Both the position numbers and the translations under genes were made by a program. This document shows positions 33,596 to 47,200 of a stretch of DNA of 64,000 nucleotides, one piece after another; positions within the stretch are counted from its first letter, which is position 1; the number at the start of each line of letters is the position of its first letter. Below the pieces are notes generated by a model. The model ran no database searches. It saw only the letters and a list, made by a program, of their open reading frames with translations, and was not told where the DNA came from. Source of the DNA: Hyposmocoma kahamanoa (taxonomy: Eukaryota; Arthropoda; Insecta; Lepidoptera; Cosmopterigidae); the NCBI RefSeq assembly GCF_003589595.1, contig NW_020653855.1, positions 6,029,346 through 6,093,345 of the forward strand, in the 5' to 3' direction.

Positions 33596-34124
33596 TATGT
33601 ACTCGAGATCACGGTGAGGGATTCCCCTTGAGACAGAAATTGACCACTCCACCATCATTGGCGAAAAAGTGATAGACTAGCAAGTGAATCGTTTTCGATC
33701 CGAAATTCATATTTTATTTGTTACTTTTCAGAAATGGGTTGATGAATCTTGATAAGGTCATAACATCTTGTTTACCTGGTGCAAATAAGAGACTTCATTC
33801 TCATTAGGTGGTAAGAGAGACCTTATGGACTAGTTTTTGAAAATTATAATACATATCGTACTTGACAACCAACACAGTATTATCTCAAAAATTGCGTAAT
33901 ATTTTATCGCAAAATTGCGTTATATTAATAATTTATCTCCAAAATCTCGCTATATTGATGTGTCATTCATATTATACAATTTAATTTCAAACTAAATAGG
34001 TAATATTAATATAACTTATACTTACACATATTATATAATCAGAAACAATGAACGAGGTTATAAAGCTGAATATTATATCACTTTAACATTAGTACTTCAA
34101 GAGTAATAAATTAAATAATGGAAA

Positions 34125-34497
34125 CTTAGAATAATAACGCATAGAAACCTAGTCCGCACACGCTAAGTGAGGCGAATTGAAGCGCGCCAAAAAGGCCTAC
34201 ACGAGTGGGCGGGCCTTCAGTGCTCAAGGTCAACTTGCACCGCGAACAGCTCCAGAATTTTAGCTAAAAATGACGAATGTGCGGTAAATGAGGGTAAAAA
34301 TACGTCATACAAACATAAAATAGATACTAACATCACATTCCACAAGGACGTAACGCGTTTCAACTTGTATTTTTATATAAACATTAACTAAAACCGAAAA
34401 TTAGCCTACTACTAAAACTAGCCTACATGAATTTGATTTGTGCCTCACTTGTGACAGTTCGTTTGATATGAAACTACCATTCTATTATTATTCTAAG
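34125..34497 (-). mobile_element. MITE-C copy 2
   Basis: 373 bp, reverse of 5518-5895. Ends cttagaataataacgcatag / ttattattctaag; flanks AATGGAAA and AATGTAAA match at 7 of 8 positions. Confidence 0.85.
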
Positions 34498-34519
34498 AAT
34501 GTAAATATGTCACAACTTT

Positions 34520-34795
34520 AAATATACTCCCGGATACATATTTCGAGGCACCTTCCATTTTCAATGTTAAATGCTTAGCTTAAACAATGCTCGATTACTC
34601 AAAAATGATATTATGCAATTTTGAAACGAGTGTACTAAACGTAATTTCCTGAAGTCCTTATTGAAATATTGAATTTAAAAAAACCAGAGAAAACTTTTTC
34701 GACGATTAACTATATTTTTATATTCTAGCCCCTTTGAGGATAAAAATGCAAGGTGGCTCAAGTCCGGGAGTGTATTTTGCGTTTCTCGAAAAGTT
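34520..34795. mobile_element. MITE-H copy 1
   Basis: Inverted ends atactcccgga... / ...tccgggagtgtatt. Interior tgcttagcttaaacaatgct and ttttatattctagccc is shared with 41240-41465. Confidence 0.65.
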
Positions 34796-34854
34796 GGTTT
34801 TGCGTTATGCCACTTCGCTGTAAAGGTGCAATATTTAAAAAATAGGCAAGCTCT

Positions 34855-34995
34855 CGACGAATAGTATAGAGTTCCTTGTGAAAGAGCTTATCCAGGGAAG
34901 TACTGCCTTACCTATTTCTGCCGCCTTAAATCAAATTAAAGCTCTAAGTGGCACTGCAACTGTTATTAACAGGCGTGAAGACTAAAGCCTGGGCG
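34855..34995 (+). repeat. Repeat-E fragment
   Basis: ttccttgtgaaagagcttatccagggaagtactgcc joined to aaagctctaagtggcactgcaactg, with the middle deleted relative to 61505-61790. Confidence 0.6.
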
Positions 34996-35034
34996 CTTCC
35001 CAATCTCTGGCTGAAAATGATGATGCACAACTTA

Positions 35035-35040
35035 TTTATT
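35035..35040 (-). promoter_or_regulatory. RpS3A polyadenylation signal
   Basis: AATAAA on the minus strand, 63 bases after the RpS3A stop codon. Confidence 0.65.
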
Positions 35041-35102
35041 AAGGATCTTAAAAACTAAAATAAAACAAAACCAAAAATCATTTTTAAGATGTTATATTAA
35101 CT

Positions 35103-35246
35103 TTAGACACTAGCTTGAACGGGAGGTTCATAGCCCTCTGGTCTTTCGGACTTATCGCCAACCTCCCCCCGTTTGCCGCCACCACCCTCTCCGTGAAGTT
35201 CCATAAGCTTGGAAATCTCGAAACGTGGTCTCTTCAGTACCTTTAC
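35103..35246 (-). CDS. RpS3A: RpS3A exon 7 (C-terminus)
   Basis: 48 codons including [23 protein letters not shown], a GGGG-KRGE linker, then [12 protein letters not shown]. The acceptor tttttccacag precedes it. Confidence 0.96.
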   Translation of the reverse strand, partial: VKVLKRPRFEISKLMELHGEGGGGKRGEVGDKSERPEGYEPPVQASV

Positions 35247-38200
35247 CTGTGGAAAAAAATTTTACAGTTCAAACTGAACGCGATAATTTTCGACTGTGTA
35301 AGCGTATACGAAATATCAGTAAATAAATCAAAAGGGAACATGAAGTTTCATCATGTTGGTAGTCATTGCGAGCTGAGTGGATCATCATTTGGAATTATCA
35401 TACAAAAGTTAAACAAAGCAAAACTTGTATAGAAAATTAGAATAGAATAGAAATCATTTACTACGCCACAACACAAAAATACACAGTGAGAAAAATAATA
35501 GAAAGATAAAGCTAAATTAATACAAAAAATTAAAATAAAATAACAAAAAATATATATATATATATAATCATACACAACAACAAAGCAAACATTATAGTTG
35601 TTGTATGTTACATAATGAAAGGCATTAAAATACGAGTGTGGGTTTATGTTCATAAAAACATCACACGAGCGTTTTAATGCCTAATTATGTACAGTTACGT
35701 ACACTGCTTTATCTAAACACATATTATAAGCTCTCTGTGATGTGTTCAGGAACCGCATGTTGTGACTGGGGAAATGGCGGAAAATAAAAACTTTTCGCAC
35801 GCATGTCACACAACCGTAGTTTTTATTTTTAACTCAATGACAAACTGGTATCGGCCCCAACTATCATATCGTTCGATATCAAGTAACGTGTGAAATTGTC
35901 CAAATTGTTTGCTATTGACATTTCATTTCGAATAAAACTTCATCTCGTCTGATATTAAAATTGAGGTCAAATAAAATTGTTATGTTTTTCAAAGATGTTC
36001 GAAATTTTAATGTAATAATAACATCGATTAATTATATTCGATATTATTATGAAGCAATAATAACATTTTCACAGATAAGAATTTTATATACATTTAAAAA
36101 ACGCTTTGTATATCGGCGAGTGCGTTACGCCGAATTGGTAAGTCCTTTAACCACGATGGCAAGCATATAATGGCTTTATAGAATTATAGTGTATAATACC
36201 ATTGATCCGAAATAAAAGTGACCTCTTACCTTCCTAATGCACACGTCTCTAAGCGGGTAGATGCCGTGACACGCCTTCTCAATATCCTTGGCGATGGAGT
36301 CTGGGATCAATTTGTTCACCACTTCACGGAGTTCAGAGTTGGTCACATCACGGGTGATGATTTCACACATCTTCTTTCTGATGGCGCGGACCTGGGGAAG
36401 CGCGAAAAGTCTGCGTAGTAAAATTGTAATAAGGTCTACAATGGATAACCTGAAGCCTCCTTTTACTCGCTATGAGTATTACAAAGATTCCTTTACGATG
36501 AAGGCTGCATAATTGTGGAACGATCTATCATATGAAATCCGATATTCCAAGTCGTTCCCTATTTTCAAAACCGGATTGCGTAAATATCTTCTAACACAGT
36601 CCTAGTCTGCAACGTGTATATATTTATTAGTAAGTATAAGTCTATTTAGGTACATTTAAATATACGTATATTTATGTAGGTACAATGTATCGTTATTTAT
36701 GGACTATTTGATAAATGACTGTTTTTTTTAATTTTTTTTATACAATTAATTTTTATTTTTATTTTTAATTTCTAAAATTAGCACACTTCGTCTCCCGCTC
36801 CTATTAGCTTCTCTCTGCCTCAAAGGCTGTATGGAAGAGATCGCTCTTAGCGATAAGACCGCCCTTGCCCACATTAGTTTTAAGTTGTTTATGTACTGTT
36901 CTTGTTCTTATGTGTGAGAAATAAAGTATTTATCTGTCTAAAATTGTGAGAATTAGCCTTATTATAAGCCGATTACATGTCGCTCTACTGGGCAAGGGTG
37001 CTCCTTAAGGATAGTGTATAATGGCTGGCTTACATGTCGCACTGTTATTACAATAGTGTTGTAACTCAATATATATGTGAAATTCGAGATTATACTAATG
37101 CTGAATGTAAAATTTGATTCTCTACATGTGAATAAAAGCGTCATTTGAATATTGTAAGAAACAATTGAAACATATCTACTGAACTCAAAATGAGACAAAA
37201 CTTTTTGTAAGTCTTTATGCAAATATCAGGCGAGTAGAAAATTGTTTACATGTCTGTAATAAACTTTAACCGTGTAGATTTAAATATAAATTTTAATAAT
37301 CTTTCACTGAAAGTGAGTAATTCGTTTTTCATCGATTCTGAAAAACTGCACATTTTGAGTTAGTACACTATTGTATTAACAGTGCGACGTATTAAATAAG
37401 AAAAGGCTATCACAGATGCGAGTTTGACAAGCGCCCGATGGCGACTGACGGGGCAGCGGGTGGCGCGGCTTGTCGTTAAACCGCTGGGCAATTTTCAAGT
37501 TTTGGTGTAAATGTGAATTTGATAAGTATAGGACTTAAGTTGAAAATTAAAATTGAACAAGTTCGTTCGTGTAACATATCTGCACGTTCCTGTGACAATA
37601 TCCTTAACTGTGTGGTATTTGTAAGACCGTTATTTAAATAGTGAATGAATCCCAAAACATCTGATCTAGCCAAATAGTTAAGTTAAAATTTAGTAAATTA
37701 CGTCATCACTTAATAATTTAAATTTTCTGTGCGCGTTCAAATACTCCTTAATTTATGCATGTAAACAATCATTTAACTGCTGGTAAGTAATAATCGCTTT
37801 AGTGGACGAAACCGCCTTATTGCGCTGGCTGAGCGTGGTTTATCGCGTCGTCATCTGAGCGTACGCGTTAGTGAATCGATTCAAACGAGCGCAAATATCG
37901 CGTTGCAAGCAAGAATCTTATATACTCCACTGGAGTTTCCACTTAGAATTTATTGCAGTAGCTTCATTTCAAAAACTAACTGAAATTAACAAACAAAAGT
38001 AAAATAGAGCGTCTACAACGCGTCTGCGGCGCGTGTACGTGACGCCGTGTACATACTCTTTAATTACATTTAGAAATCATTCGTACGTTTTTAGTTTGGC
38101 TTGTAGCAGTGATACAAATAGCCTGTTTAAAACCACAAGCCGCGTTTGTAACACTGTGCATTATCTACGCAGATGTGGTATCAACCTCGCAGTATATGAC

Positions 38201-41200
38201 TACAAGATTGTAAGTCGCTGCGTCACCTATGCTGCTCTCTTGTCATAACAAACATTTTCGACATATCGAGGTATCTTGGGGCATCGGTTGTACAAGGAAT
38301 CCCGTAGCTTGAGCGGTGATTGGCGGAATTGCCTTACACGTCGACATATAATTTGTAACATACGTACTTGAGTATGCTGAGCATAGCAAGTCTTGCGCTG
38401 GCTGAGAGAATCCTTGTTGGTGAATCCGATGCAGAACACACGAAGGAGGTATCCGTCCGTGGTTTTCACATCGATGTTGGCTTCTACCAGGGTCTGCCAT
38501 TTCTTCACCATCCACCTAGAGAAGAAAAGACAGGGTCATTAAATAGTACAATAAGATAAGCAGTCCGTGTACCGCCTAGTGATGAAAGAGACTCAGTATT
38601 TTAAGGCCTTTTAAAAAACCTCGACTAACTTTTAACGCCTCACGACTAGTCTAGTCCTTTGCCCTCAAGTGTTGAGACATAAGACTAAAACGAAGACTAA
38701 TTCGAGTCGAAGTCTTTTAACCCTAGGAAGCTTAAAAGACTTGTAGGAATAAAACGACTGGCGCCTTATAGCCTCGGGAGTCGCGAGTCATGAGTCGTAA
38801 GGTGTGATTTTATTTCTACCCACAAGATATTTATTTTACGATTGATTGATAACGTTAACGTAGCTTTGTTCATAGAAGTCAGTTAATTACAACCAATTCA
38901 AGAATTCATTTTTTGGGAATTATTTGTTTCTTTAATATAAATATGAATGGATACAGAACCCAACAGAAATATTTTATCAAATTTTAGTGTTTGATACTGT
39001 CGTTTGACAATAATGATGAATGAAACATGCTATTTATGAAGGTACTAAGTGGAGGTTCACGCTCTCTTTCTAACCCTGAATAGGTGGGTGACACGCGAGT
39101 TTTTTATGTATATATTTGTTCTATGTATTACAGATAAATTGTATCTCACTACTGTGCACGCGATTTTAAAGAAGTTTCAAAAAAAAGTACCAGGACTTCA
39201 TAATAAGAAAAGTGGTCACAGACCAATATTACACAAAATAAAAAAAAAAGCACGTTAGAACTGGATTTCCATAGACCTTTAAATATTGATTGTATTTCAT
39301 TATTTTAATTTACTCGCAGAAAAAATATTGCATGCAATCATTATATAATTAGGTCTTAAAATTTTATTATGAAAACTAACACGGTTATCACACATTATAA
39401 TATAAAAGTAAAAATCTTCTAGGTCTTAGGTCTTAAAATCTCGTACCTATTGCTTAGTTAAATCACTCTTTCAGTCCTAATTTTTATTATAAGTAAATAA
39501 ACGTGATTATTTACTACATACTACCGTCATTTTTATTTATGAACTTCGGGTTTAATAAGGCTAAAATATAAGTCCATTGCAAACAACTTGAGTCGTTTAA
39601 GTCGTATAAGTAGTTTAAGTCTTCTTATTAATAAAAACTCGAACCTCCAGTCTTAATTTTAGACTCGAGTCCTGTAAAATGGAGTCGATTCGTTATAAAA
39701 CGCCTTAAAAGACTGAGTCTCTTTCATCGCTAGTACCGCCTGTTCGGCGTGTCAATCTAGGGCCTACACGTCGCTTGGAGCATAGGGTTTACATTATTAT
39801 TTTAGTTGTACCTCTAGAGGTTGCAAAACATTTAAAAAAAAAGGTATTTATCACAGTATTGTCCTGCTATATTGAAATAGCCTTTATCCTTTAGAACAGG
39901 GTTTCTTAACTTTTTTTCTAGTCATGGAGCCCTCTCAAAGAAGGAATGCGAAAGCTGACCCAATAATTATAAAATATAAGAAGAACCGTTCATGGAGCTT
40001 GCCAGTATTTTTTACGTTTTAGTTTATGTCTAGTTATGAATATATTTTATATATTTTTAGAAGCCGAGAATAAAGAAATTGTAAAACAAAGTATTTTAAA
40101 TAAATGCAAGAACATAACGCAATTGATTCTGTTCCACCATAGATTAAGTACCGTTCTTGTACGCACGTTTCAAATTAATCATGATTGGATGTTTACCTAC
40201 CTAAAGTATTGGTTATTTTGTAGAAATCACATAAAACATTAAACCTATAAAATCGAATGATCAATTAAACAGTAATAAAAAGACTTAAAACACAAAGTGA
40301 CAAAAATGTTTAGACAATATTGAAATGAGAGATATAAGAAAGTTAGCAAAGGAACGTTTTGACAAGAGACCTCTTAGGAAATGAAACTATTTTTCCGGAT
40401 TTAAATCGCGTATATTTGTTTTTTCAAACAAACCGACGTTTCGGGCCCTTTACAGGTCCCATGGTCACGATTGACTCAACCGGTTTGTTGTCAATGTCAC
40501 ATGTGACCATCATTGCGGCAGAACACGTTAACGTTGTATTAAATGTGGCGGAGTTTGACAGATTTTGGAATATAAAGTTTTTTATTATTTTTGGGTACAA
40601 ACTGAAAACTTATTATTTTCTGCTACTACGAACAAACATCTGAAGCGAAATAAATGACAATGTAATAAACATAACCTATATCAACCTTATAACCCCAGCT
40701 TCTACAGGCTGTACTCGACTAGCTTTTTTGATGCTTTGATAATGAATTATCAGTATTGATAGGTCTCTTTAATGTACGTCGTCAAAAACACTGGGTCTTA
40801 AAATACACGAGATGTCGCCATCCTTCTTTCAAAGAACACACGGAGTCTTTCTGAAAAGATGAAAAAAAAGGAGAAAGGTTAGCGAGTCACAGTGACCCGC
40901 GACTCGCTCGCTTCAATAATGGGTGGCCGACAAAGGGCGCGAAAATTCAAAAAGACCACGCGCACATATGTAGGCTCGCCATGCCCCCCGGCATTCATTA
41001 CACGGCGAGGCTAGGAAAATGAAGTGATCCTATTGGTGGATTTTTTCCTAGCACCCTGCTTCGCTACCTCGCACATCTCTGGTAGAAAGGCAGCCTTAGG
41101 GTCCATGGACAACAGGGTTAGAAGTACTAATATATTGATGATTTTATAGCGGTATCGTGGATTAGTATCTCGATTATAAGAATATAGCAATGAGAGAAAT

Positions 41201-44200
41201 GAGTCTTGGGTTTGATGAACTTCTGACATGCAGCAAGGCGTTTGCCTAATATACTTCCGAACCACCTTGCATTTTCAATAATAAATGCTTAGCTTAAACA
41301 ATGCTTGATTGATCTAAAACTATTACGCTACTTTGAAACTGGTATACTTAACGTCCCCCTTGAAAATTTTAATTTAAAAAACCGGAGACAACTTTTTCTT
41401 CGACGATAACAATATTTTTATATTCTAGCCCTTTAAGTCTAATTATGAGTCCCGGGGTGTATTTTTATGTCAGTGTATATGTTTTATTTATTTATTTATT
41501 CAAACTATTGCACAAAAGAATAGTACAAATGGCGAACTTAATACCACTAGGCATTCTTTACCAGGCAACTGGAAAGTTCGGATCAGAATAATTGACAGGA
41601 GTTCCTGTCATATTGACAATGCATGGTATAAATTAGAGCTAAAAATCATGTCGTAATTACGATGTTTACAATACAATACACAAAACCACCACCATATTAT
41701 CGGTCCTCTTGGAACGTTCGAATTGGAAAGCAGATTGCAGACAGATAATGAAATACAGCAAACGGATTTCGAATATCACATTTAATTCTAAACGCTAGGC
41801 TGACTTCTGAGTATGGTTAAAAATAGCATACAAACATAAAAAAACCGTGATGTAGTTTTGAAAAACTGTAGCAGCGACACAAAGGGCCAATGCACACAGA
41901 ATGCGAAGGCACTACATTGTGTGACAGCATTTCTTATATGCAGCTTGAAACGATATGAAGACCTGAGGGTGTTCCTTCATATAGCTGGGCTGCAATGTTA
42001 AGATTGTCGTATTTATGCAGCTAAGATGATATTTGAACCTTCGATTCTACCAACATGGCCACAATAACTGCCTCCAATAACTTCCATTTTTACACGATTA
42101 CACAGTACAAACGGTCAAAATTGGAGGATGGCTTCTATAGATCGAACACGTGCAAAATCCGATTTGTCAAATCTATGGATTGGATATTGAAAGCGCACAA
42201 CTGTCACTACCATACAAATGTCAATCTAAAAATGCCATACGTCCTCACAGATGGATTGAAACAAAAGATCGGAATAACGATCCATCGATCGGTTATTGAA
42301 ATAGTAAAAATAGGATTTGTATTGATTATTCAAGCTCAGATAGCAAATTATGGATTGAGATGAAATATAGAAAGCGACTGTTGAGCGTGGCTCGTGGATC
42401 TATAGACTGTCCGGATTTACTTGCTAAAATACAGCTCTTTACTAATAGAAAAAACTTCCGTGAACGACCATTGCTAAACATACCTTTAGTTAAAACTAAT
42501 TGCAGACAAAATTCTGTGATCTCGATCTGTTTTGTGCTAATATAGCTGCAGTAAAACGGCTTTTAACTATAAAAATTTTCGAATGCATGTAGCAATTGTA
42601 GATTGCAGTTTTTGTGGTCTAAGCATTGACTTACAATTATATGGACGTCGGGTCCGCGCTAAAAAGTGTCCGAACTTATAGGGCGTTAAAATCGTATACA
42701 GAGCGTCATTCACGCTTTGGTCTTCGTTTGTTCGACTGACAGCGAAGCAAGCAACATTAGACAGTACTGCGATGACATTACAATTTAAATTCAACGTTTT
42801 AGCTTTTTCATATTCCTTTACATGTCACTACGTTTAAATAGGTTGACTTGGGACATTTTTATCTTTGTTTTTGTATTAGACAAGTCGTCCATTTATTTGT
42901 AAGTCATTGGGTCTAAGAGTCGTATTCCAGAACTCTACTCAATGCTCAAGTCAGGACTTGAGTATGATTTAAAGCGCTCGAAATCATACTCAAGTCCCTG
43001 CCATTAAGGTCGTATTTCCAGTGCTTGTGTTTCCAGTGCAATCCTGACTTGAGCATTGAGTAGAGTTCTAGAATACGACCCTAAGTGACCGTCATTTACT
43101 TTTGCTATTGATTATACTTAGTAAACTCAGGATACGATAGTTGTAGCATCACCTATTTTTTGTTAATTTTTATATGTGGGAAGTCGTCATCAGAATTTGA
43201 AAACTTACTTAGTTTTCGAAGTTTCAAAAACGTACATACAAGAAATTAAATAAATAAATAATGTGGTTTAGAAAAAGGTCTTTTAAAGGTTATTTCATCC
43301 CCTGGCGCTGACACAGTTAATTAATCCTCCCGCTGAATAAAATTAATGAATCGACTATGACAAATACAACTAAAATCACAGCCGCTGTCAAAAAGTTTAT
43401 GCACGATTTAACCTTCACAGAGTACACGGAGAAGCAAGTTAATTTATTTTCGTTTTTATGACCATACAACGCAAAAATTCCATCAGAAAATGATCAATAT
43501 AAAGTGTGTCACCTTCCATCGGTAACAAAGCGATTGCGTCCACATTGTTCATTATTCTTAATTGTGATTTACTTTTTGTACGCAGTAAAGCATTGAAATT
43601 CTCCTATTTGTCGTAGTTAAATTGTAATTATCAATGGCAACAGATTATAAACATCGTATTTTTTGTCGACCAGTATGTGTGATCATGGTCGCTACTGAGC
43701 AGCGATCAGAGAAAAACGAGTAAATGTGTAAGAAGCACACAATCGATATCGCATTTTTTAATGTCGATCGTGAAGCATCGAGAAATTCTATACACCTTTA
43801 CATGGGTTGGCAACAGTTTTTCACTTGCCAAATTTCAATGTCACTTTTTGAGTGATTTTTGAAAAATCCTGTTTTCATCACACACACACGATCTGCCATT
43901 GCAGATCTTGACAAATACGTCGTATTCATTCGATCATACGTTGGGAAGAACATTCATTCAAATAACACGAGCTAAATTGTTCAATACTAACCTGAGCTTG
44001 TCAGTGGTGAGGTCCATGCCGTGGAAGTTGCAGAGCACATTGCGCCCCTGGACGTCTTCAGCGATCAAACGGAACTTGCGGAAGGACCTGTAAATGGAAT
44101 TGCGATCAGGGAAGCAAGACAAGCAGAACCGCTAGCTTTGAAAAGAATATCTGATTGTGTCTTGTTAAGAGCTGCCAATGGAGAGTATATTCTGTTGTAT

Positions 44201-47200
44201 GTATGTATAGTTTTTTAAACTATGATAGACATTCAGTATCGCATCAAATTGCAATAATTATCTTCATTTGCCTTGAACCTCATCAAACATTACTCTTTCG
44301 TAACATAACGAAGTTTTGTCTTTTCAAATAAAATTCTCAAACATATTTATGTAATTATTACGTTTTTTTTACTTGTAGTAAGTACCATAAAATAAAAAAA
44401 TCTTTACATAACTTATTTCAAAAATTTGCACTATAAAAAAGTTCAAAGTACAGCTCCCAAAGATTAAATGGTAATTTTTATACAACCGAACTCACAAGAG
44501 AAATAAATATAGGACATACAAATATTTCTCAAGGCCCGGGAATCAAACCCGGGGCCTCTGCGTGGCAGTGCAGCATGGTAACCATTCAGCCACTGAGGCA
44601 ATTTACAATAATAACATATGTGTTATTCATAAACATAATAAAAATTTGTCATTACTTCTTATAACGTTTTCCTTCTGTATTTTGTTGACTGAAGAAAAAG
44701 GTTTATGATCACTGCTTCTTCGTTTACATTTTTTCTAATCCTAAAAAACAAAAGTGTAACGTGTGACACATTTGCCAGTCAAACTTTGATGCTTGTCAGT
44801 GACGTTAGTGGTGAAGCAGAATGAAATTTGTTAAGTGTTCTATACTACATCCAGAATTAACTTCCATTTCTGTATTAAAATTCGTCACAAGTTCTATATG
44901 ATTACAAGACGATTGACTTTTTTAAATTAATTTTCATCAACTAGTATGATATATACTTTTTACCATAACTTCGTTATACTCTAATATTTCAAATGAAATA
45001 AATTTCTAGAAAACATTCAGTGAGCGAGCGAGTTTCACAATGGCTACCATAAAGATAAAGATTTCCCGCGAAAAAATGTCAAAGAATTAAAGTATTGAAG
45101 AAAAATTGATCTGGCAATATGGCTAATTAGATCCCTTGGCCTGTCCCAAAGGACAAAAACTACATTTTTACTTGCACCAGTCACATTATGAGATATGTAC
45201 CAGTAATCAAATATTATATTTCTTTCGAGCACTCTTGAACTGCTCGTAAAAGTGTGTATGTGCTGCTTGAAAACGACCCAGTGTAATATAAGGTTTGAAA
45301 TGGATGTCTGTTGATCGTGTTCGATCGAATCAATATGATTCGACAGCACCTGTGACCCGATAACCAGGTTACTAGCTTCTAAATAACCCGATCATTTTAG
45401 TTTCAAGGGTCATGCGCGCAATATTCGACTTTATCTTTATAATTTTAGAGATTATTCAACAATTCACAATATTATTGTTGTCTCGTTCACTCTCACTTGA
45501 AGTCCCCACTCACGACGCAGTTCGCCTTCTTACTCTTCATTTGGGTCGAACATTTGTTTGATAGAGCATTCATTCGATAGAACCTTCGTTGACACAATGA
45601 GTCAACGGGTTAACGGATCAATGAATCTATCAATCATTTATCCATCGCATGGTAATTTTGTAAATTTAATCCGTTTTTCGGTATGCTGTGTTTATTTAAG
45701 AGTGTACTAGCTAATATTAATGAATAATAAATGAGTAATTTTGAATGCTCATAAGTTTTTTGCTATGTATTTTTGGTTTGTAACATTGTTAGTTATCCTA
45801 GAAGGCAATTTTAGTGTCCTAAGTGTATTTTATTAATGATGCATTTAACTATAGACACATTTCCCATCAGCAGGAAAGAATAAAAGCTAATTGTACATGT
45901 ACTGGAATGAATAAGAAAAAAATAGTATAAATGGTCAGAAATTTTTTATTGTTTCTCAAAATATTCTCCGTTAGCGTTAAAGTACTTTTTCATACGAATG
46001 AACCAACTTTGAAAACATTTATGTCACTCCTCCGTGTCAATCTCTGAAACATATTTTTAATACTCTTCGTCAGCCTCTTCAGGTGATGAAAATTGCAGAC
46101 CGCGTAACTGGTTCTTAATTTTTGGAAATAAATAAAAATCACAAGGCGCCAAGCCGGGACTGTACGCTGTACGTTGTTCACCTTCAAAAATCCATTTGTC
46201 TGTCTGGCTGTATGAGAGCTGGCATTATCGTGATGCAAGATGATGCGGCGTTTACGATTATTTTTACGGAGTTTGTCAATAACTTCAGGCAAACAAATGG
46301 TCATGTACCAATCACTATTCACGGTATAAAGATTCTCCAAAGTAACAGTAGCCAGTTTTATTAAAAAAAAGAAGAAATCATCCGCTTAGAGGCAGTTTTC
46401 ACGCGCGCCACTTTGGCTGGTTTCGGCTCATCTCGAAAGACCCATACACTCAATTGCTGCTTTGCTTTGGGATCGTAACTATAAAGCCATATCTCATCAC
46501 CTGTTACTATGTCCCACACCAAATTTGACGCCCCTTCGTTGAATCTGGTAAGCGTGGCATTGCACCAAGTGAAGCGCTCCGTTTTTTGAGCCTCAGTCAA
46601 AGTGTGTGGGATCCACCGAGAGCACAGCTTTTTCACAGCTTTTTTTGTGTTTATATAGTATTGGTTGTATTTGACTCATGCCTATGCCTAAAGATGCCCG
46701 AATCTCATGGTACGTCACTTGCGTCTGTTTTGATCATACGGCGCAAAGTATCGATGTTTTTGTTGTTCACAGCAGTGGTCGGGCAACATAACGAAATTCG
46801 TCAAAGATTCACAAGACCGCGTGTGAATTCTGCAAACCAGTTATAAATAGTCGTCATGCATGGTGCATCATCGCCAAAAGCAGTTAGAAACCGAGTGAAG
46901 CTCCACTGAGCTGTTCGATTACACTTGTAAGTCGTAAAAAATATAATACTATGAAAATTTTCACGAGTTAAATGCATGATGATGTAGACAACCAATTTCT
47001 AAAATGACGCCACAATGTAAAAACACGTGACAGTGAGATGAAACAAACTATTCTACAGCCAAAGAGTTCAGTTTTCAAATGTGTAATAACTTTTTAAATA
47101 TTGTTTATGTGAGTGGCCAGTTCCGGAAACTCATAGTGCGCCCATGTATAATTTGACACTTTTAAACGCCATATGGAAGTATCACGAGTATGGGGGACGG

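Noticed and set aside
38243..38515. 90-codon minus-strand frame overlapping RpS3A exon 5
   Set aside because: Out-of-frame shadow of the real exon.
44233..44286. A third snoRNA in RpS3A intron 3 (tcag and tcatcaa on the plus strand)
   Set aside because: The boxes are only 54 nt apart and the C box would start with T.
45044..45349. 101-codon minus-strand frame in RpS3A intron 3
   Set aside because: No similarity recognised and composition like the surrounding intron.
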